Notes: a model not told the origin generated them from the letters alone. A DNA stretch of 64,000 nucleotides from Marivivens sp. (GCA_024642115.1 JAHEBU010000003.1:186001-250000), one strand, 5' to 3'; positions 19,590 through 29,326 are shown, counted from the first letter of the stretch. Numbers and translations: made by a program.

Positions 19590-19943
19590 TTAGCGCTGCC
19601 CTTGGGCTTCCATGAGGGCGCGCAGCAATTTCTCTTCGGACATGTCGTCTTCGGCGGGTTTGTCCACCTCGGCCCCCATAAGAAGCGCCATCGCGTCCTC
19701 TTCGGGTTCGTCCACTTCGATCTGGGTCTGGTGCGCTTCGATCATGCGTTCGCGCAGGTCGTCGGCCAGCTGGGTTTCCTCGGCGATTTCGCGCAGAGAC
19801 ACGACGGGGTTCTTGTCGTTGTCGCGGCTTACCGTCACGGGCGATCCGGCGGTGATTTCGCGCGCCCTGTGGGCGGCCAACATGACAAGTTCAAACCGGT
19901 TGGGAACCTTGTCGACGCAATCTTCTACGGTCACTCGGGCCAT
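19590..19943 (-). CDS. rpoZ: RNA polymerase omega subunit
   Basis: A 117-residue omega subunit that stabilises beta' during polymerase assembly. The start [30 protein letters not shown] is characteristic. The C-terminal half is an acidic extension ([23 protein letters not shown]) common in alphaproteobacterial RpoZ. It is the gene before rsh on the same strand and about 90 bp downstream of folK's start side. Confidence 0.95.
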   Translation of the reverse strand: MARVTVEDCVDKVPNRFELVMLAAHRAREITAGSPVTVSRDNDKNPVVSLREIAEETQLADDLRERMIEAHQTQIEVDEPEEDAMALLMGAEVDKPAEDDMSEEKLLRALMEAQGQR

Positions 19944-20035
19944 TGCTGCCCTCCATCTGTTCGCGGGTGGGTCCTCGGGAAGCCACCCATGTAAGGGCAG
20001 AGATCAGGATTGACAAGCGGATTCAGGGGGCCGGC

Positions 20036-20590
20036 TTAGTCAATTGGCACAATCGCCGCCCGGTCATCTTCTGGCAATTCGGCCAGCATTGCGGCCACGG
20101 TCAAGTCAAGCAGCGGGTGCCGCCAGTCGGGAGCCACGTCCATCATCGGGACCAGCACAAAGGCGCGTTCCTGCAAGCGCGGATGGGGCAAGATCAACTG
20201 ATCGGGCGTCCGGGTGCGCTGGGCGGCAAGGTTCAGGGTTCGCCATGAGGTCTGGACCGCCGCATCCGGCAAGACAGCATCGTCCACGGCCAGCAGGTCA
20301 AGGTCGAGCGTGCGGCTCGCCCAGCGTGCGCCGCGCACGCGCCCATGGTCCGCCTCGATCTGGTGCAGCGCGGCCATGATCCGGTCGGGCGGCAGATCGG
20401 TCGCAACCCGAATCACGGCATTGACATAATCTGGCCCCGACCCGGCCGGGAACGCAGGGGACGCGAACAACCGGCTGCGGTTCAGGTCCGGGCCAAGCTT
20501 GTCAGACAGTGCGGCAATCCCCGAAAGAACGAGGTCGGCAGGCGAAATCTCGCGTGACGCGGCGTTACTTCCCAAGGCGATCAGCGCCAT
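20036..20590 (-). CDS. folK: 2-amino-4-hydroxy-6-hydroxymethyldihydropteridine diphosphokinase
   Basis: FolK (184 residues) transfers pyrophosphate from ATP to the pterin in folate synthesis. The start MALIALGSNAASREISPADLV, YVNAVIRVATDLPP, the RWASRTLDLDLLAVDDAVL segment that binds ATP and metal, and the C-terminal LILPHPRLQERAFVLVPM fit the family. The start at 20590 is chosen because ALIALGSN must be near the N-terminus; an in-frame ATG at 20626 adds 12 residues and cannot be excluded. It is upstream of rpoZ on the same strand. Confidence 0.9.
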   Translation of the reverse strand: MALIALGSNAASREISPADLVLSGIAALSDKLGPDLNRSRLFASPAFPAGSGPDYVNAVIRVATDLPPDRIMAALHQIEADHGRVRGARWASRTLDLDLLAVDDAVLPDAAVQTSWRTLNLAAQRTRTPDQLILPHPRLQERAFVLVPMMDVAPDWRHPLLDLTVAAMLAELPEDDRAAIVPID

Positions 20591-20719
20591 TTGGCCGAAA
20601 CGGACCTCGGGCCGGGCTTGCCGCATGTCATGAATTCCTTACATTACGTTCTGGTTCGCCGACTCTCATACCACTCACAGACTCACAACCGGCGCGACCA
20701 CATTTGGAAGGAAATTTTT

Positions 20720-21292
20720 ATGTTTTATCGTGACGAGCGCTTGGCGCTCTTCATTGATGGTTCGAACCTATACGCCGCTGCAAAGGCTCTTGGGTTCGAC
20801 ATCGACTACAAACTGCTCAGGCAAGAGTTCATGCGTCGCGGAAAGCTCTTGCGGGCGTTCTACTACACCGCCCTGCTTGAAAATGACGAATATTCGCCGA
20901 TCCGTCCGCTGGTCGACTGGCTACACTATAACGGGTTCTCCATGGTCACCAAACCGGCCAAGGAATACACCGACAGCATGGGCCGCCGGAAGGTGAAGGG
21001 GAACATGGACATCGAACTGACCGTCGATGCCATGGAATTGGCCCCTTACGTCGATCACGTCGTGCTGTTTTCGGGCGATGGCGATTTTCGACCGCTGGTC
21101 GAGGCGTTGCAACGCAAGGGGGTGCGCGTATCCGTCGTGTCCACCATCCGCAGTCAACCGCCGATGATCGCCGACGAACTGCGCCGTCAGGCCGACAACT
21201 TTATCGAGTTGGACGAACTGCGCGAGGTCGTGGGCCGGCCACCCCGCGAACCCCGCCCCGACCGCGAAGAGGCGATGGTCGAAAACGAATGA
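20720..21292 (+). CDS. NYN domain (LabA/DUF88) protein
   Basis: A 190-residue NYN domain protein of the PIN-like nuclease fold. Acidic residues expected at the active site are in LALFIDGSNLYAAAK, KVKGNMDIELTVDAM and VLFSGDGDFRPLVEAL. The C-terminus is a charged, probably disordered tail. NYN proteins are predicted RNases; the target is unknown. GGAAGGAAA lies just before the ATG at 20720. It is divergent from folK, and a strong terminator follows. Confidence 0.85.
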   Translation: MFYRDERLALFIDGSNLYAAAKALGFDIDYKLLRQEFMRRGKLLRAFYYTALLENDEYSPIRPLVDWLHYNGFSMVTKPAKEYTDSMGRRKVKGNMDIELTVDAMELAPYVDHVVLFSGDGDFRPLVEALQRKGVRVSVVSTIRSQPPMIADELRRQADNFIELDELREVVGRPPREPRPDREEAMVENE

Positions 21293-21297
21293 GACAA

Positions 21298-21325
21298 ACC
21301 GGGGCCTCAGCGGCCCCGGTTTTTC
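21298..21325 (+). terminator. Rho-independent terminator after the NYN gene
   Basis: ACCGGGGCC, a TCAGC loop and GGCCCCGGT form a 9-bp stem followed immediately by five T residues, starting 6 bases after the stop codon. It is the clearest intrinsic terminator in the window. Confidence 0.92.
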
Positions 21326-21388
21326 TTTCTGGGGCTTGCGACGACTGCTGTTTTCGGGACACTCCCTCGACACGAACGGAGACACGCC

Positions 21389-22192
21389 ATGCCCCACCCC
21401 CTGCTCACTCAAGCCGACATCGACACCTACCGCACCGAGGGCGTCGTTCTGATCCGCGGCCTGTTTGCTGACCAGGTCGAGGCGTTACGGGCAGGCATAG
21501 ACCGGAACATGGCCGACCCCGGCCCCTACGCCGCCGAGAACCTGAAACCCGGCGAGGGCGGTCGGTTCTTTGACGACTACTGCAACTGGACGCGCATCCC
21601 CGAATTCCAGCAGGTGATCCGCACCTCGCCCGCCGCCGAAGTGGCCGCCGATCTGATGGGATCGCGGACGGTGCAGATGTTCCACGACCATGTGCTGGTC
21701 AAGGAACCCGGCACCTCAAAACCCACACCGTGGCATCAGGATGGCCCCTATTATTTTGTCGAGGGCGAGCAGACCGTCAGCTTCTGGTCGCCGCTGGACC
21801 CGGTGACCGAGGCATCCCTGCGCTGTGTGGCAGGGTCACATCGCTGGCCCAAGCCGGTTCTGCCCAAACGCTGGCTCGCCGATACCTCGTTCTATCCCAA
21901 TCCTGACGATTACATGCCTGTGCCCGATCCCGATGCCGAAGGCATGGTGGTCCGCGAATGGGCGATGAAACCGGGCGACGCCGTCGCCTTTGATTACCGC
22001 ACCCTGCACGGGGCGCGCGGGAATGAAACTGCCAACCGCCGCCGTGCATTTTCCCTGCGCCTGCTGGGCGACGATACCCGCTATGTCGAACGCCCCGGCC
22101 GCACCTCGCCCCCCTATCCCGGACATGACATGACACCGGGCCAGAAGCTGCGGGGGGACTGGTTTCCGGTGATCTGGACCAGATCCGCCTGA
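21389..22192 (+). CDS. Phytanoyl-CoA dioxygenase (PhyH) family protein
   Basis: This 267-residue Fe(II)/2-oxoglutarate-dependent oxygenase has the iron triad His116-x-Asp118 in PWHQDGPYYF and His207 in YRTLHGARGNE, with an Arg-rich ANRRRAFSLRLLGDD downstream to bind 2-oxoglutarate. PhyH enzymes hydroxylate varied small molecules; the substrate is not predictable. It is a single gene with a 63-bp leader after the NYN terminator. Confidence 0.85.
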   Translation: MPHPLLTQADIDTYRTEGVVLIRGLFADQVEALRAGIDRNMADPGPYAAENLKPGEGGRFFDDYCNWTRIPEFQQVIRTSPAAEVAADLMGSRTVQMFHDHVLVKEPGTSKPTPWHQDGPYYFVEGEQTVSFWSPLDPVTEASLRCVAGSHRWPKPVLPKRWLADTSFYPNPDDYMPVPDPDAEGMVVREWAMKPGDAVAFDYRTLHGARGNETANRRRAFSLRLLGDDTRYVERPGRTSPPYPGHDMTPGQKLRGDWFPVIWTRSA

Positions 22193-22413
22193 TCGCGCGG
22201 TCTAGACATCGGGAACCAGTTTGCCCCTTTGATCGCCCGAAGGTAAGAGATCACAGTCCTCGCCCTTGTCGTGCGGCGGCACGACGGCTCGGCACAGCAA
22301 ACGCAAGACAGGACCATCATTCTGACCCGTTCCTCTGATGATATGCCTTTTCCCGGATTTGTCGGCACCACGACAGGGTGCGTGACCCGTTCAAATTGTG
22401 CTGTCGAACCGGC

Positions 22414-23121
22414 ATGCGTGTCATGAACCCACTTTTCTCGCGGGTGTTGCGCCTGATCTCGAATACGCCCGAGCCTGTCGCACCCCTGATACACCCGGTG
22501 CATGTGGTGGCCTCGCCGTTCAAGACCGGCACCTCGTCCATCGCACAGGCCTTGCTGGAACTGGGTGTAGGGTCTTCCATCATGCCCTATGACCACGGGC
22601 TATTGAAGTCATACTCAAAACGGTGCTCGCGGTGGAACCGGCTGGCGCGAAAATCAGAAGACTTTGCCACCTTTGCGTCGCTGCATGGGGCGGACCTGCG
22701 TGACGATCTGGGCGGTTTGATATCGGCGTTACGCCCCTATGACATCTTTCACGATGCCCCCTTTGGTCACACCCACCTGCACCTGTTTGTCCGCAGGGTG
22801 ATCGCCCCGGAGGCAAGGTTTATCTGGGTCATGCGCGCAAAGGACGACTGGTTGGCCAGCGTGCGCAACTGGGAAATGACCCATCCGGACACCTATCCCA
22901 ATCACAACGAATGGATCGAGGATCCCGAGCGCAAGCGCGCCAAGAAGATTGCGGTTCGAAACAAGGCCTACCGCGCGTTCGTCACCTTCAAGCAGAGCAA
23001 TCCGGATCGCTGCCTTGAACTGGGATGGCGGGGACTTTCGAACTGGTCGGCCCTCGCTGCGTTTTATGACAAGCCGGTGCCAGATCGGCCCTTTCCACGG
23101 GTCAATGCCTCGCGCAGGTGA
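22414..23121 (+). CDS. Sulfotransferase-like protein
   Basis: About 235 residues with an N-terminal P-loop-like VVASPFKTGTSSIAQALLELG, where sulfotransferases bind the 5'-phosphosulfate of PAPS, and RFIWVMRAKDDWLASVRNWE, which resembles the PSB/3'-phosphate-binding helix (Arg...Asp-Ser-type). This is the layout of bacterial cell-surface sulfotransferases that modify glycans or lipids. The start is uncertain: GTG 22378, ATG 22414 and ATG 22423 are all in frame and none has a strong ribosome site. It is alone on the plus strand. Confidence 0.6.
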   Translation: MRVMNPLFSRVLRLISNTPEPVAPLIHPVHVVASPFKTGTSSIAQALLELGVGSSIMPYDHGLLKSYSKRCSRWNRLARKSEDFATFASLHGADLRDDLGGLISALRPYDIFHDAPFGHTHLHLFVRRVIAPEARFIWVMRAKDDWLASVRNWEMTHPDTYPNHNEWIEDPERKRAKKIAVRNKAYRAFVTFKQSNPDRCLELGWRGLSNWSALAAFYDKPVPDRPFPRVNASRR

Positions 23122-23205
23122 CCCAAGCGACGGCCTGCGGTGCCGGCGCGCTCTGGACGATTGCGGCCTGACCGCTTACCTCTGGGCCATAGCCCGGAGT
23201 TGCCC

Positions 23206-24168
23206 ATGACCAAACCGCCCCTGACCCTTTTCCTTGCCGCGCCGCGCGGGTTCTGTGCGGGCGTAGACCGGGCGATCAAGATCGTCGAGATGGCCTTGGA
23301 GAAATGGGGCGCGCCCGTCTATGTCCGGCACGAGATCGTGCACAACAAATTCGTCGTTGACGATCTGCGGGCCAAAGGGGCTGTGTTCGTCGAAGAACTG
23401 GACGACTGCCCGCCCGACCGTCCGGTCATCTTTTCGGCCCACGGGGTACCCAAATCGGTCCCGCAGGCCGCCATTGCGCGGCAAATGATCTATGTCGATG
23501 CCACCTGCCCGCTTGTCAGCAAGGTCCATATCGAAGCGGCCCGTCACGCCGAAAACGGATTGCAAATGATCATGATCGGCCATGCTGGCCACCCCGAAAC
23601 CATAGGCACCATGGGCCAGTTGCCCGAGGGCGAGGTGCTGCTGGTCGAAACCGTGGCTGATGTGGCGCAGGTTCAGGTGCGCGATCCCGCCCGGCTGGCC
23701 TTTGTGACGCAGACCACCCTGTCGGTCGATGATACCGCCGACATCGTGGCCGCCCTTCAGGCCCGGTTTCCGGCGATCGTCGGCCCCCACAAGGAAGACA
23801 TCTGTTACGCGACCACCAACCGCCAAGAGGCGGTCAAGGCCATGGCGGCAGACTGCGATGCGATGCTGGTCGTCGGCGCCCCGAATTCTTCGAATTCGCG
23901 GCGCCTGGTCGAGGTGGGCAGCCGCGCAGGCTGTCCCTATGCCCAACTGGTCCAGCGGGCCACCGACATCGACTGGCGGGCGCTCGACGGGATCCGCAGT
24001 GTCGGGATCACCGCCGGGGCCTCGGCCCCCGAAGTGCTGATCGACGAGGTCGTCGATGCGTTCCGCGCCCGGTTCGAGGTGGTGGTGAAGCCCGTCGTCA
24101 CCGCCGAGGAAAACGTCGAATTCAAGGTTCCCCGCATCCTGCGGGAACAGGCAGGAACACTGACATGA
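23206..24168 (+). CDS. ispH: 4-hydroxy-3-methylbut-2-enyl diphosphate reductase
   Basis: IspH (320 residues) is the last enzyme of the non-mevalonate isoprenoid pathway and reduces HMBPP to IPP and DMAPP using a 4Fe-4S cluster. Cluster ligands are Cys17 in [12 protein letters not shown], the Cys in [11 protein letters not shown] and the Cys in [13 protein letters not shown]. Also present are FSAHGVP and [14 protein letters not shown]. The start at 23206 matches the family N-terminus. Its stop overlaps the next gene by ATGA. Confidence 0.96.
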   Translation: MTKPPLTLFLAAPRGFCAGVDRAIKIVEMALEKWGAPVYVRHEIVHNKFVVDDLRAKGAVFVEELDDCPPDRPVIFSAHGVPKSVPQAAIARQMIYVDATCPLVSKVHIEAARHAENGLQMIMIGHAGHPETIGTMGQLPEGEVLLVETVADVAQVQVRDPARLAFVTQTTLSVDDTADIVAALQARFPAIVGPHKEDICYATTNRQEAVKAMAADCDAMLVVGAPNSSNSRRLVEVGSRAGCPYAQLVQRATDIDWRALDGIRSVGITAGASAPEVLIDEVVDAFRARFEVVVKPVVTAEENVEFKVPRILREQAGTLT

Positions 24169-24665
24169 GATTGCGAAAAATTGCGGCCTGCCTTGTGTTT
24201 TTGTCGGGCTGCGCGGCACCGGCGAGCGACGTGACCGGAACTCCGATGGCGCGCTGGGGCGATTACAGCGGATCGCTGCCGCCGGAATATGCCTGGGATT
24301 ATGTCGTGACGTTTTTCACGGATCACATTGTTTCGGCCCGCTATTGCAAGGGCTATGCCCAAACCGAACCCGGATGCGCCACCGTCACCCAAAAGTTGTC
24401 CGCCGACGATTTCGCCGCGTTCAGTACAAGTCTGGCCCCGATTGTCGAAGCGATAGCCGCCGCCCCGCCCCGCGAGACCGACGTTGTTCCGATTGGTGGC
24501 GGCTCTGTCTTTGGCGCGCTGGTGGTCGGCGGGACCGAGATCGACCTGCCCCCCTTTGCCAGTGACGCCGATGCCAGCCGCGTGGCCGACGCGCTGGCGG
24601 TGTTGCGGCGCGCGACGCCCGCAGACCTAGTGGAGGCCGCCAAGCGGCGCGCCCGGCAGCCTTGA
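24165..24665 (+). CDS. Hypothetical lipoprotein downstream of ispH
   Basis: A 166-residue protein with a lipoprotein signal (lipobox LSGC, Cys at residue 17). The mature domain has two Cys (RYCKGY and PGCATV) that could pair, and a short hydrophobic block [19 protein letters not shown]. No family is recognised. It overlaps ispH by 4 bp and so is co-translated with it. A link to isoprenoids cannot be inferred from that alone. Confidence 0.6.
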   Translation: MRLRKIAACLVFLSGCAAPASDVTGTPMARWGDYSGSLPPEYAWDYVVTFFTDHIVSARYCKGYAQTEPGCATVTQKLSADDFAAFSTSLAPIVEAIAAAPPRETDVVPIGGGSVFGALVVGGTEIDLPPFASDADASRVADALAVLRRATPADLVEAAKRRARQP

Positions 24666-24698
24666 TCGACCCGAAAGGCGACCCATGAGGACCGAACC

Positions 24699-25148
24699 AT
24701 GAGGCATATCCCGCCTTCCGCCCTGATCCTGGGACTGGCCGGGTTGATCCCCTTCTTGTGGGGCGCCCTGACGGTCTTGTCGCCTGCTGTCGGTGCCTGG
24801 GGCGTGCAGACGGTCGGCCCCCGTTTTGTCGGCCCTTACGTCCAGTTGTTCTATGGCGCGGTCATCCTTTCGTTCATGTCCGGCGTGCTATGGGGCTTTG
24901 CCACCCGGGCAACCGGCCCCATTGCCACCACTGGCTATGCCTTGTCGGTCCTGCCGGCCCTTTGGGCATTTTTCATGACGGGCAATGGGCCGGAAAGTGC
25001 GGCCATCAACCTGAGCGTCGGGTTTATCGGACTTTTGGGGCTGGACTGGATGTTCTGGAAACAGGGGTTGGCCCCGCATTGGTGGATGCATTTGCGCGGG
25101 CTGCTGACGGCCATCGTTGTTCTATCGTTCATGCCGGTGATCCTGTGA
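24699..25148 (+). CDS. DUF3429 membrane protein
   Basis: A 149-residue inner-membrane protein with five hydrophobic segments. The pattern ILGLAGLIPFLWGAL, YGAVILSFMSGVLWGFA and LDWMFWKQGLAPHWWMHLRGLLT is that of DUF3429 (TMEM69-like) proteins, of unknown function. Its stop overlaps the start of the methyltransferase gene (GTGA), so the two are translationally coupled. Confidence 0.8.
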   Translation: MRHIPPSALILGLAGLIPFLWGALTVLSPAVGAWGVQTVGPRFVGPYVQLFYGAVILSFMSGVLWGFATRATGPIATTGYALSVLPALWAFFMTGNGPESAAINLSVGFIGLLGLDWMFWKQGLAPHWWMHLRGLLTAIVVLSFMPVIL

Positions 25149-25750
25149 CAGTCGATCCGCGCACCATCGCTGTCTATGATGCCCGCGCGGCGGACTATGC
25201 CAAGCTGACCGGTTCGGATCAGCCGGATGCCGACCTGCGCGCCTTTATCGACGGGTTACCCAAGGGGGCACGAGTGCTGGATCTGGGCTGCGGGCCGGGA
25301 ACGTCCTCGGCCCACATGGCCGCCGCAGGGCTGTCGCCTGATCCGGTAGATGCTTCGGCCGCGATGGTATCGCTGGCGCGGGATCGGTTCGGGCTGCCCG
25401 CCCGACAGGCCAGTTTCGATGATCTGGACGCGGTGGCCGCCTATGACGCGGTCTGGGCCAACTTCAGCCTGCTGCATGCCCCCCGCGCGGACCTGCCCCG
25501 CCACCTGGCCGCCATTACGGGGGCGTTGGTCCCCGGTGGGTTGTTCCACATCGCCATGAAAACCGGCAGCGGCGAGGCCCGCGACGCCATCGACCGCCTT
25601 TACACCTATGTCACGGTGGCCGAGTTGCACCGGTTGCTGGCCGATGCCGGATTTTCCGTCGTTGCCATGCGTGAGGGCGTAGACATCGGCCTGTCGGGCA
25701 GTCAGGACCCGTTTGTGATCTGCCGCGCCCTGAAGGACCCTGATGCCTGA
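25145..25750 (+). CDS. Class I SAM-dependent methyltransferase
   Basis: A 201-residue Rossmann methyltransferase. Motif I is [16 protein letters not shown], the acidic residue binding the SAM ribose is in [15 protein letters not shown], and later motifs are [12 protein letters not shown] and [12 protein letters not shown]. The start is GTG at 25145, overlapping the DUF3429 stop; this gives a normal length, while a long upstream extension would lie on top of DUF3429. The substrate is unknown. It overlaps rnhA by 8 bp. Confidence 0.85.
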   Translation: MTVDPRTIAVYDARAADYAKLTGSDQPDADLRAFIDGLPKGARVLDLGCGPGTSSAHMAAAGLSPDPVDASAAMVSLARDRFGLPARQASFDDLDAVAAYDAVWANFSLLHAPRADLPRHLAAITGALVPGGLFHIAMKTGSGEARDAIDRLYTYVTVAELHRLLADAGFSVVAMREGVDIGLSGSQDPFVICRALKDPDA

Positions 25751-26204
25751 CCTGTTTGCCTATACGGATGGCGCCTGTTCGGGCAATCCCGGCCCCGGCG
25801 GTTGGGGCGCCTTGCTGATTGCCCGCGACGGCGACATGGTCGTCAAGGAACGCGAGTTGTGCGGCGGCGAGGCCCATACCACCAATAACCGGATGGAATT
25901 GCTGGGGGCGATCAACGCCTTGGAATCGCTGACAAAGTCCAGCACCATCACGATCATCACCGACAGCGCCTACGTCAAGGACGGCATTTCAAGCTGGCTG
26001 TTTGGCTGGAAGAAGAAGGGCTGGAAAACCGCCGCCGGAAAGCCGGTCAAGAACGAGGATCTGTGGAAGCGGCTGGACGATGCCCGGACCCGTCACCGGG
26101 TTACCTGGGAATGGGTCAAGGGCCACGCGGGCCATCCCGAAAACGAACGCGCCGATGAGTTGGCCCGCCGGGGCATGGAACCGTTCAAGCCGTCAAAAGG
26201 CTGA
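25743..26204 (+). CDS. rnhA: Ribonuclease HI
   Basis: RNase HI (153 residues) degrades RNA in RNA-DNA hybrids. The catalytic acids are Asp9 in [16 protein letters not shown], the Glu in [14 protein letters not shown], the Asp in TDSAYVKDG and the Asp in [11 protein letters not shown]. The KKKGWKT basic handle is also present. It overlaps the upstream methyltransferase by 8 bp and ends 6 bp before the convergent CHAP gene. Confidence 0.96.
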   Translation: MPDLFAYTDGACSGNPGPGGWGALLIARDGDMVVKERELCGGEAHTTNNRMELLGAINALESLTKSSTITIITDSAYVKDGISSWLFGWKKKGWKTAAGKPVKNEDLWKRLDDARTRHRVTWEWVKGHAGHPENERADELARRGMEPFKPSKG

Positions 26205-26210
26205 CCGAGT

Positions 26211-26810
26211 TCAGTTCGAGGCCATCATAGTCGGCGGCAGGATGAACCCGTCGACGGGATAGACGCGGCCGAACTGGCCGGGGTTGCTTTCCACGCGCAC
26301 TGCCGACCAGTCGTTGTTTGGCGACACGTCCAGAACCCGCATTCCCAGAGAAATCCGGTTGCGCACCCAGTTGGCGTGATCGACCTCGATCTCGCGGTCC
26401 GAGACCAGTTTGGACACGACAGCGACGTGGCCCATCGGAAGTTTGCGCGTCCCGCTGAAAGCCATGACCGCGCCGATCGAAGGTTCGTGGCTGCGGTCGA
26501 ATTCAGACGCGGCCTTCATCCACCAGGTATTGGCGTTGCCCCGGATATCGACACCGCTGGCCGCACGGGCAAACGGAACGCACCAGATACGTGCCCCTGC
26601 CGACCGAAGCGCATTTGCCTGATGGATCGCCTGAGACAAAAGGTCGGGATCAAGACCGCCCTGCTGCGGGTCTTCGGCAAACGACATGGTCCGGCTGACA
26701 TCTGCGGATTGCTGCATGTCGGGCCGGGCACAAGCGGCGCAAAGTGCCAACATTCCAAGCAAAAGCGTCAGGTGCAGCCGCGAGGGCTGTCGGGCGTGGT
26801 CGGTCTGCAA
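26211..26810 (-). CDS. CHAP-domain lipoprotein (putative peptidoglycan amidase)
   Basis: A 199-residue protein with an N-terminal signal and a lipobox-like CAAC near residue 27. The CHAP-type catalytic set appears as Cys in RIWCVPFARAASGVDIRG, His in MGHVAVVSKLV and Asn in EVDHANW. CHAP enzymes cut peptidoglycan peptides or act as gamma-D-glutamyl or amidase hydrolases. It is probably periplasmic and membrane-anchored. It converges on rnhA and sits downstream of fmt on the same strand. Confidence 0.75.
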   Translation of the reverse strand: MQTDHARQPSRLHLTLLLGMLALCAACARPDMQQSADVSRTMSFAEDPQQGGLDPDLLSQAIHQANALRSAGARIWCVPFARAASGVDIRGNANTWWMKAASEFDRSHEPSIGAVMAFSGTRKLPMGHVAVVSKLVSDREIEVDHANWVRNRISLGMRVLDVSPNNDWSAVRVESNPGQFGRVYPVDGFILPPTMMASN

Positions 26811-26918
26811 TCTGTCCCCCGAAGTTTCAGGTGTCCCGTTCTCCGGTCCCCACCGAAGTTGTGACGGTTTGTGCTAACTGCGTGATCGAAAAGCAAGCAA
26901 GCCGTCCGGCAATGGGCA

Positions 26919-26941
26919 GAAATCCGCCCGTGAGGCGGGCT
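26919..26941 (-). terminator. Possible terminator after fmt
   Basis: Read on the minus strand, CCGCC-TCACG-GGCGG followed by ATTTCT forms a short hairpin directly after the fmt stop. The T-rich part is weak, so termination efficiency is uncertain. Confidence 0.4.
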
Positions 26942-27841
26942 TTAGCCCAGAACGGGCGGCAGCGTCAGCCCATTGAGAACCTCGGCCGCAGGCATCGGCC
27001 GCTTGCCTTCGCGTTGGGCCAAGGTGACCTCGACCGCGCCCTGCCCGCAGGCGATGACGAATCCGCCAAGGCTCTGACCGGGGCGGCCAGACCCTTGGCC
27101 CAGCCGCGATCCCAGCAGTTTGACCCGTTCGCCAGCCACGTCGCACCATGCCCCGGGAAAGGGCGACAACCCCCTGATAAGGCGGTCAATTTCGACGGCC
27201 GGATGGCTCCAGTCGATCCGCGCCTCGGCCTTGTCGATCTTGGTGGCGTAGGTCACGCCGGTTTCGGGCTGGGGGGCTGGGATCAGGGTGGGAAACGTGT
27301 CCAGCGCCTGCACGATCATCACAGCACCCAGTGTGCTGAGCCGGTCGTGAAGCTGCCCGGTCGTTTCTTCCGCCCCGATGGGGATCGCCTGCCGGAGCAG
27401 GACGGGGCCGGTATCCAGCCCCGCCTCCATCTGCATGATGCAGACGCCGGTTTCGTTATCCCCCGTGAGGATCGCCCGGTGAATCGGTGCGGCCCCGCGC
27501 CATCGCGGCAAGAGCGAAGCGTGAATGTTGAGGCAGCCGTGGCGCGGCGCATCCAGAATCGCCTGCGGAAGGATCAGACCATAGGCGACCACGACGGCAA
27601 TGTCGGCGTTCAGGGCGGCAAAATCGGCGCGGTCAGCTTCGGCCCTGAAGTTGAGGGGGTGACGGACTTGCAGACCCAGCGCCTCGGCCCGAGCCTGCAC
27701 GGGGCTGGGCCGATCCTTTTTCCCGCGCCCGGCGGGCCGGGGCGGCTGACTGTAAACGGCGGCGATGTCGTGACCGGCGGCGACCAGCGCATCAAGGACC
27801 GGCACCGAGAAGTCGGGCGTCCCCATGAACACGATCCGCAT
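26942..27841 (-). CDS. fmt: Methionyl-tRNA formyltransferase
   Basis: Fmt (299 residues) formylates initiator Met-tRNA using 10-formyl-THF. The start [19 protein letters not shown], the catalytic segment [33 protein letters not shown], and the C-terminal tRNA-binding domain are typical. It is translationally linked to the def-type gene before it (TGATG overlap), the usual def-fmt arrangement. Confidence 0.96.
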   Translation of the reverse strand: MRIVFMGTPDFSVPVLDALVAAGHDIAAVYSQPPRPAGRGKKDRPSPVQARAEALGLQVRHPLNFRAEADRADFAALNADIAVVVAYGLILPQAILDAPRHGCLNIHASLLPRWRGAAPIHRAILTGDNETGVCIMQMEAGLDTGPVLLRQAIPIGAEETTGQLHDRLSTLGAVMIVQALDTFPTLIPAPQPETGVTYATKIDKAEARIDWSHPAVEIDRLIRGLSPFPGAWCDVAGERVKLLGSRLGQGSGRPGQSLGGFVIACGQGAVEVTLAQREGKRPMPAAEVLNGLTLPPVLG

Positions 27842-28335
27842 CAGCCGCGCACCTTGGCCGCGCGGCGCAGGAGCATGTCGCGTTTGACCTTGCTCAGCCG
27901 GTCGAAATACATTTTGCCCGCAAGATGGTCGATCTGGTGCTGCACCGAGGTCGCCCAGAGGCCCACGAAATCGCGATCTTCCTCCACGCCCTGATCATTG
28001 AGGAACCGCACAGTCACGGCGCGGGGTCGGGTGATGACAGCGCTGACGCCGGGCAGGTTGGGCGAGGCTTCTTCATACTCGCGCGGTTCGATGCTGCTGT
28101 GCAGGATCACCGGATTGGCAAGGCGGACGACCTGACCACGGGCAGACGAGGCATCGACGATTGCCAGTTGCAGCGGGATACCCAGTTGCACCGCAGCCAG
28201 ACCGACACCTGGCATCGCCTCCATCGCTTCAACCATCTCGGCCCAGATCGCCCGGATGTCGTCAGTTATCGCCCCGACGGGTGCGGCGGGGGTGCGCAGC
28301 CGCTTGTCCGGCCACATCACAAAGGGGCGGGTCAT
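27841..28335 (-). CDS. Peptide deformylase-like protein, catalytic residues altered
   Basis: This 164-residue deformylase-fold protein has the first motif [10 protein letters not shown], but the other two are changed. The usual EGCLS metal-binding Cys position is Ser91 (EASPN) and the catalytic HExxH is HQIDH (Gln134 in place of Glu), with the two His kept. Both changes would remove normal deformylase activity, so a regulatory or different role is likely. It is the third of three tandem def-type genes and overlaps fmt by 1 bp. The change could also be an older divergence shared by relatives. Confidence 0.75.
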   Translation of the reverse strand: MTRPFVMWPDKRLRTPAAPVGAITDDIRAIWAEMVEAMEAMPGVGLAAVQLGIPLQLAIVDASSARGQVVRLANPVILHSSIEPREYEEASPNLPGVSAVITRPRAVTVRFLNDQGVEEDRDFVGLWATSVQHQIDHLAGKMYFDRLSKVKRDMLLRRAAKVRG

Positions 28336-28793
28336 TCCTCGGTCCCGGTTTCGGTGATGAGGCGGCCGTTGAGGTGGTCGAGTTCGTGCAGGACGCAGAC
28401 AGCACCGATCCCATGCAGCCGCCAGTTCTGGGCAATGCCCGACAGGCTGGTCCAGTGCATATCGACCCAGATCGGGCGGGGCACCTTGAACGTCCGGCCG
28501 GGGATCGACAGGCATGCCTCGACCCCGACGGCGGTCGCTGGGGACTGGTCCACGATCGACGGATTGATCACGACGACAGGTTCAGGTGCCCCGTCTTTCC
28601 AGCGGATATCCATGACGAACAGCCGTTTGAGCACACCGACCTGCGGCGCAGCCAGACCGCGCCCTTTGGCATCATACATCGTTTCCAGCATGTCGGCGGC
28701 CAGCTGGCGCAGGGTATCGTCGAACTGGTGCACAGGTTCGCACACCTGTTCAAGGCGCGGATCGGGGTGGGTCACGATCGGCAGGACCGCCAT
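28332..28793 (-). CDS. def: Peptide deformylase
   Basis: A 153-residue peptide deformylase with all three motifs: GRGLAAPQVG, EACLS (Cys94) and HELDH (His136, Glu137, His140). It removes the N-formyl group from new proteins. It lacks the longer C-terminal helix of the copy upstream. The ATG at 28791-28793 overlaps the previous gene's stop, and its own stop overlaps the next start by 4 bp. Confidence 0.88.
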   Translation of the reverse strand: MAVLPIVTHPDPRLEQVCEPVHQFDDTLRQLAADMLETMYDAKGRGLAAPQVGVLKRLFVMDIRWKDGAPEPVVVINPSIVDQSPATAVGVEACLSIPGRTFKVPRPIWVDMHWTSLSGIAQNWRLHGIGAVCVLHELDHLNGRLITETGTEE

Positions 28794-29326
28794 CAGCCGC
28801 GTTCCGTTTCGCGGGCCTGTTCGCGTTTGAGCTTGACCATCTTGCGGGTGATCATCTGCCGCTTGAGAGGCTTGAGGTAGTCGATGAACAGCTTGCCATC
28901 CAGATGGTCGATTTCGTGCTGCACACAGGTCGCCCACAACTTATCGAACTGCTCTTCCTGCTGCTGCCCGTTCAGGTCGGTCCAGCGGACGGCCACCTCG
29001 GCGGGGCGTTCAACCTCGGCATATTGTTCGGGGATCGACAGGCAGCCTTCCTCGTAGACGCTGCGGTCGTCCGACGCCCAGATCACCTGCGGATTGATCA
29101 GGACCATCGGGCGCGGTTTCGCCTCGGGGTCCTTGACGCAATCCATGACCAGCATCCGGGACAGCACGCCCACCTGAGGTGCAGCAAGGCCGACGCCGGG
29201 GGCGTCATACATTGTTGCCAGCATATCCTCGGCCAAACGATGGATGTCGTCAGTCAGATCGCCCACGGGTTTGCACACCGTTTTCAGGCGCGGATCGGGA
29301 TGGATGAGGATGGGGCGCAATGTCAT
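28793..29326 (-). CDS. def: Peptide deformylase
   Basis: The most canonical of the three: 177 residues, GVGLAAPQVGV, EGCLSIPE (Cys95) and QHEIDHLDG (His137, Glu138, His141), with a basic C-terminal tail (RKMVKLKREQ). It removes formyl from nascent N-terminal Met. It is the first gene of def-def-def-like-fmt and is therefore probably the main enzyme. Confidence 0.95.
   Translation of the reverse strand: MTLRPILIHPDPRLKTVCKPVGDLTDDIHRLAEDMLATMYDAPGVGLAAPQVGVLSRMLVMDCVKDPEAKPRPMVLINPQVIWASDDRSVYEEGCLSIPEQYAEVERPAEVAVRWTDLNGQQQEEQFDKLWATCVQHEIDHLDGKLFIDYLKPLKRQMITRKMVKLKREQARETERG

Noticed and set aside
23878-23905. GAATTC-TTC-GAATTC symmetry inside ispH
   Set aside because: It lies in the conserved [10 protein letters not shown] coding segment and is explained by codon choice.
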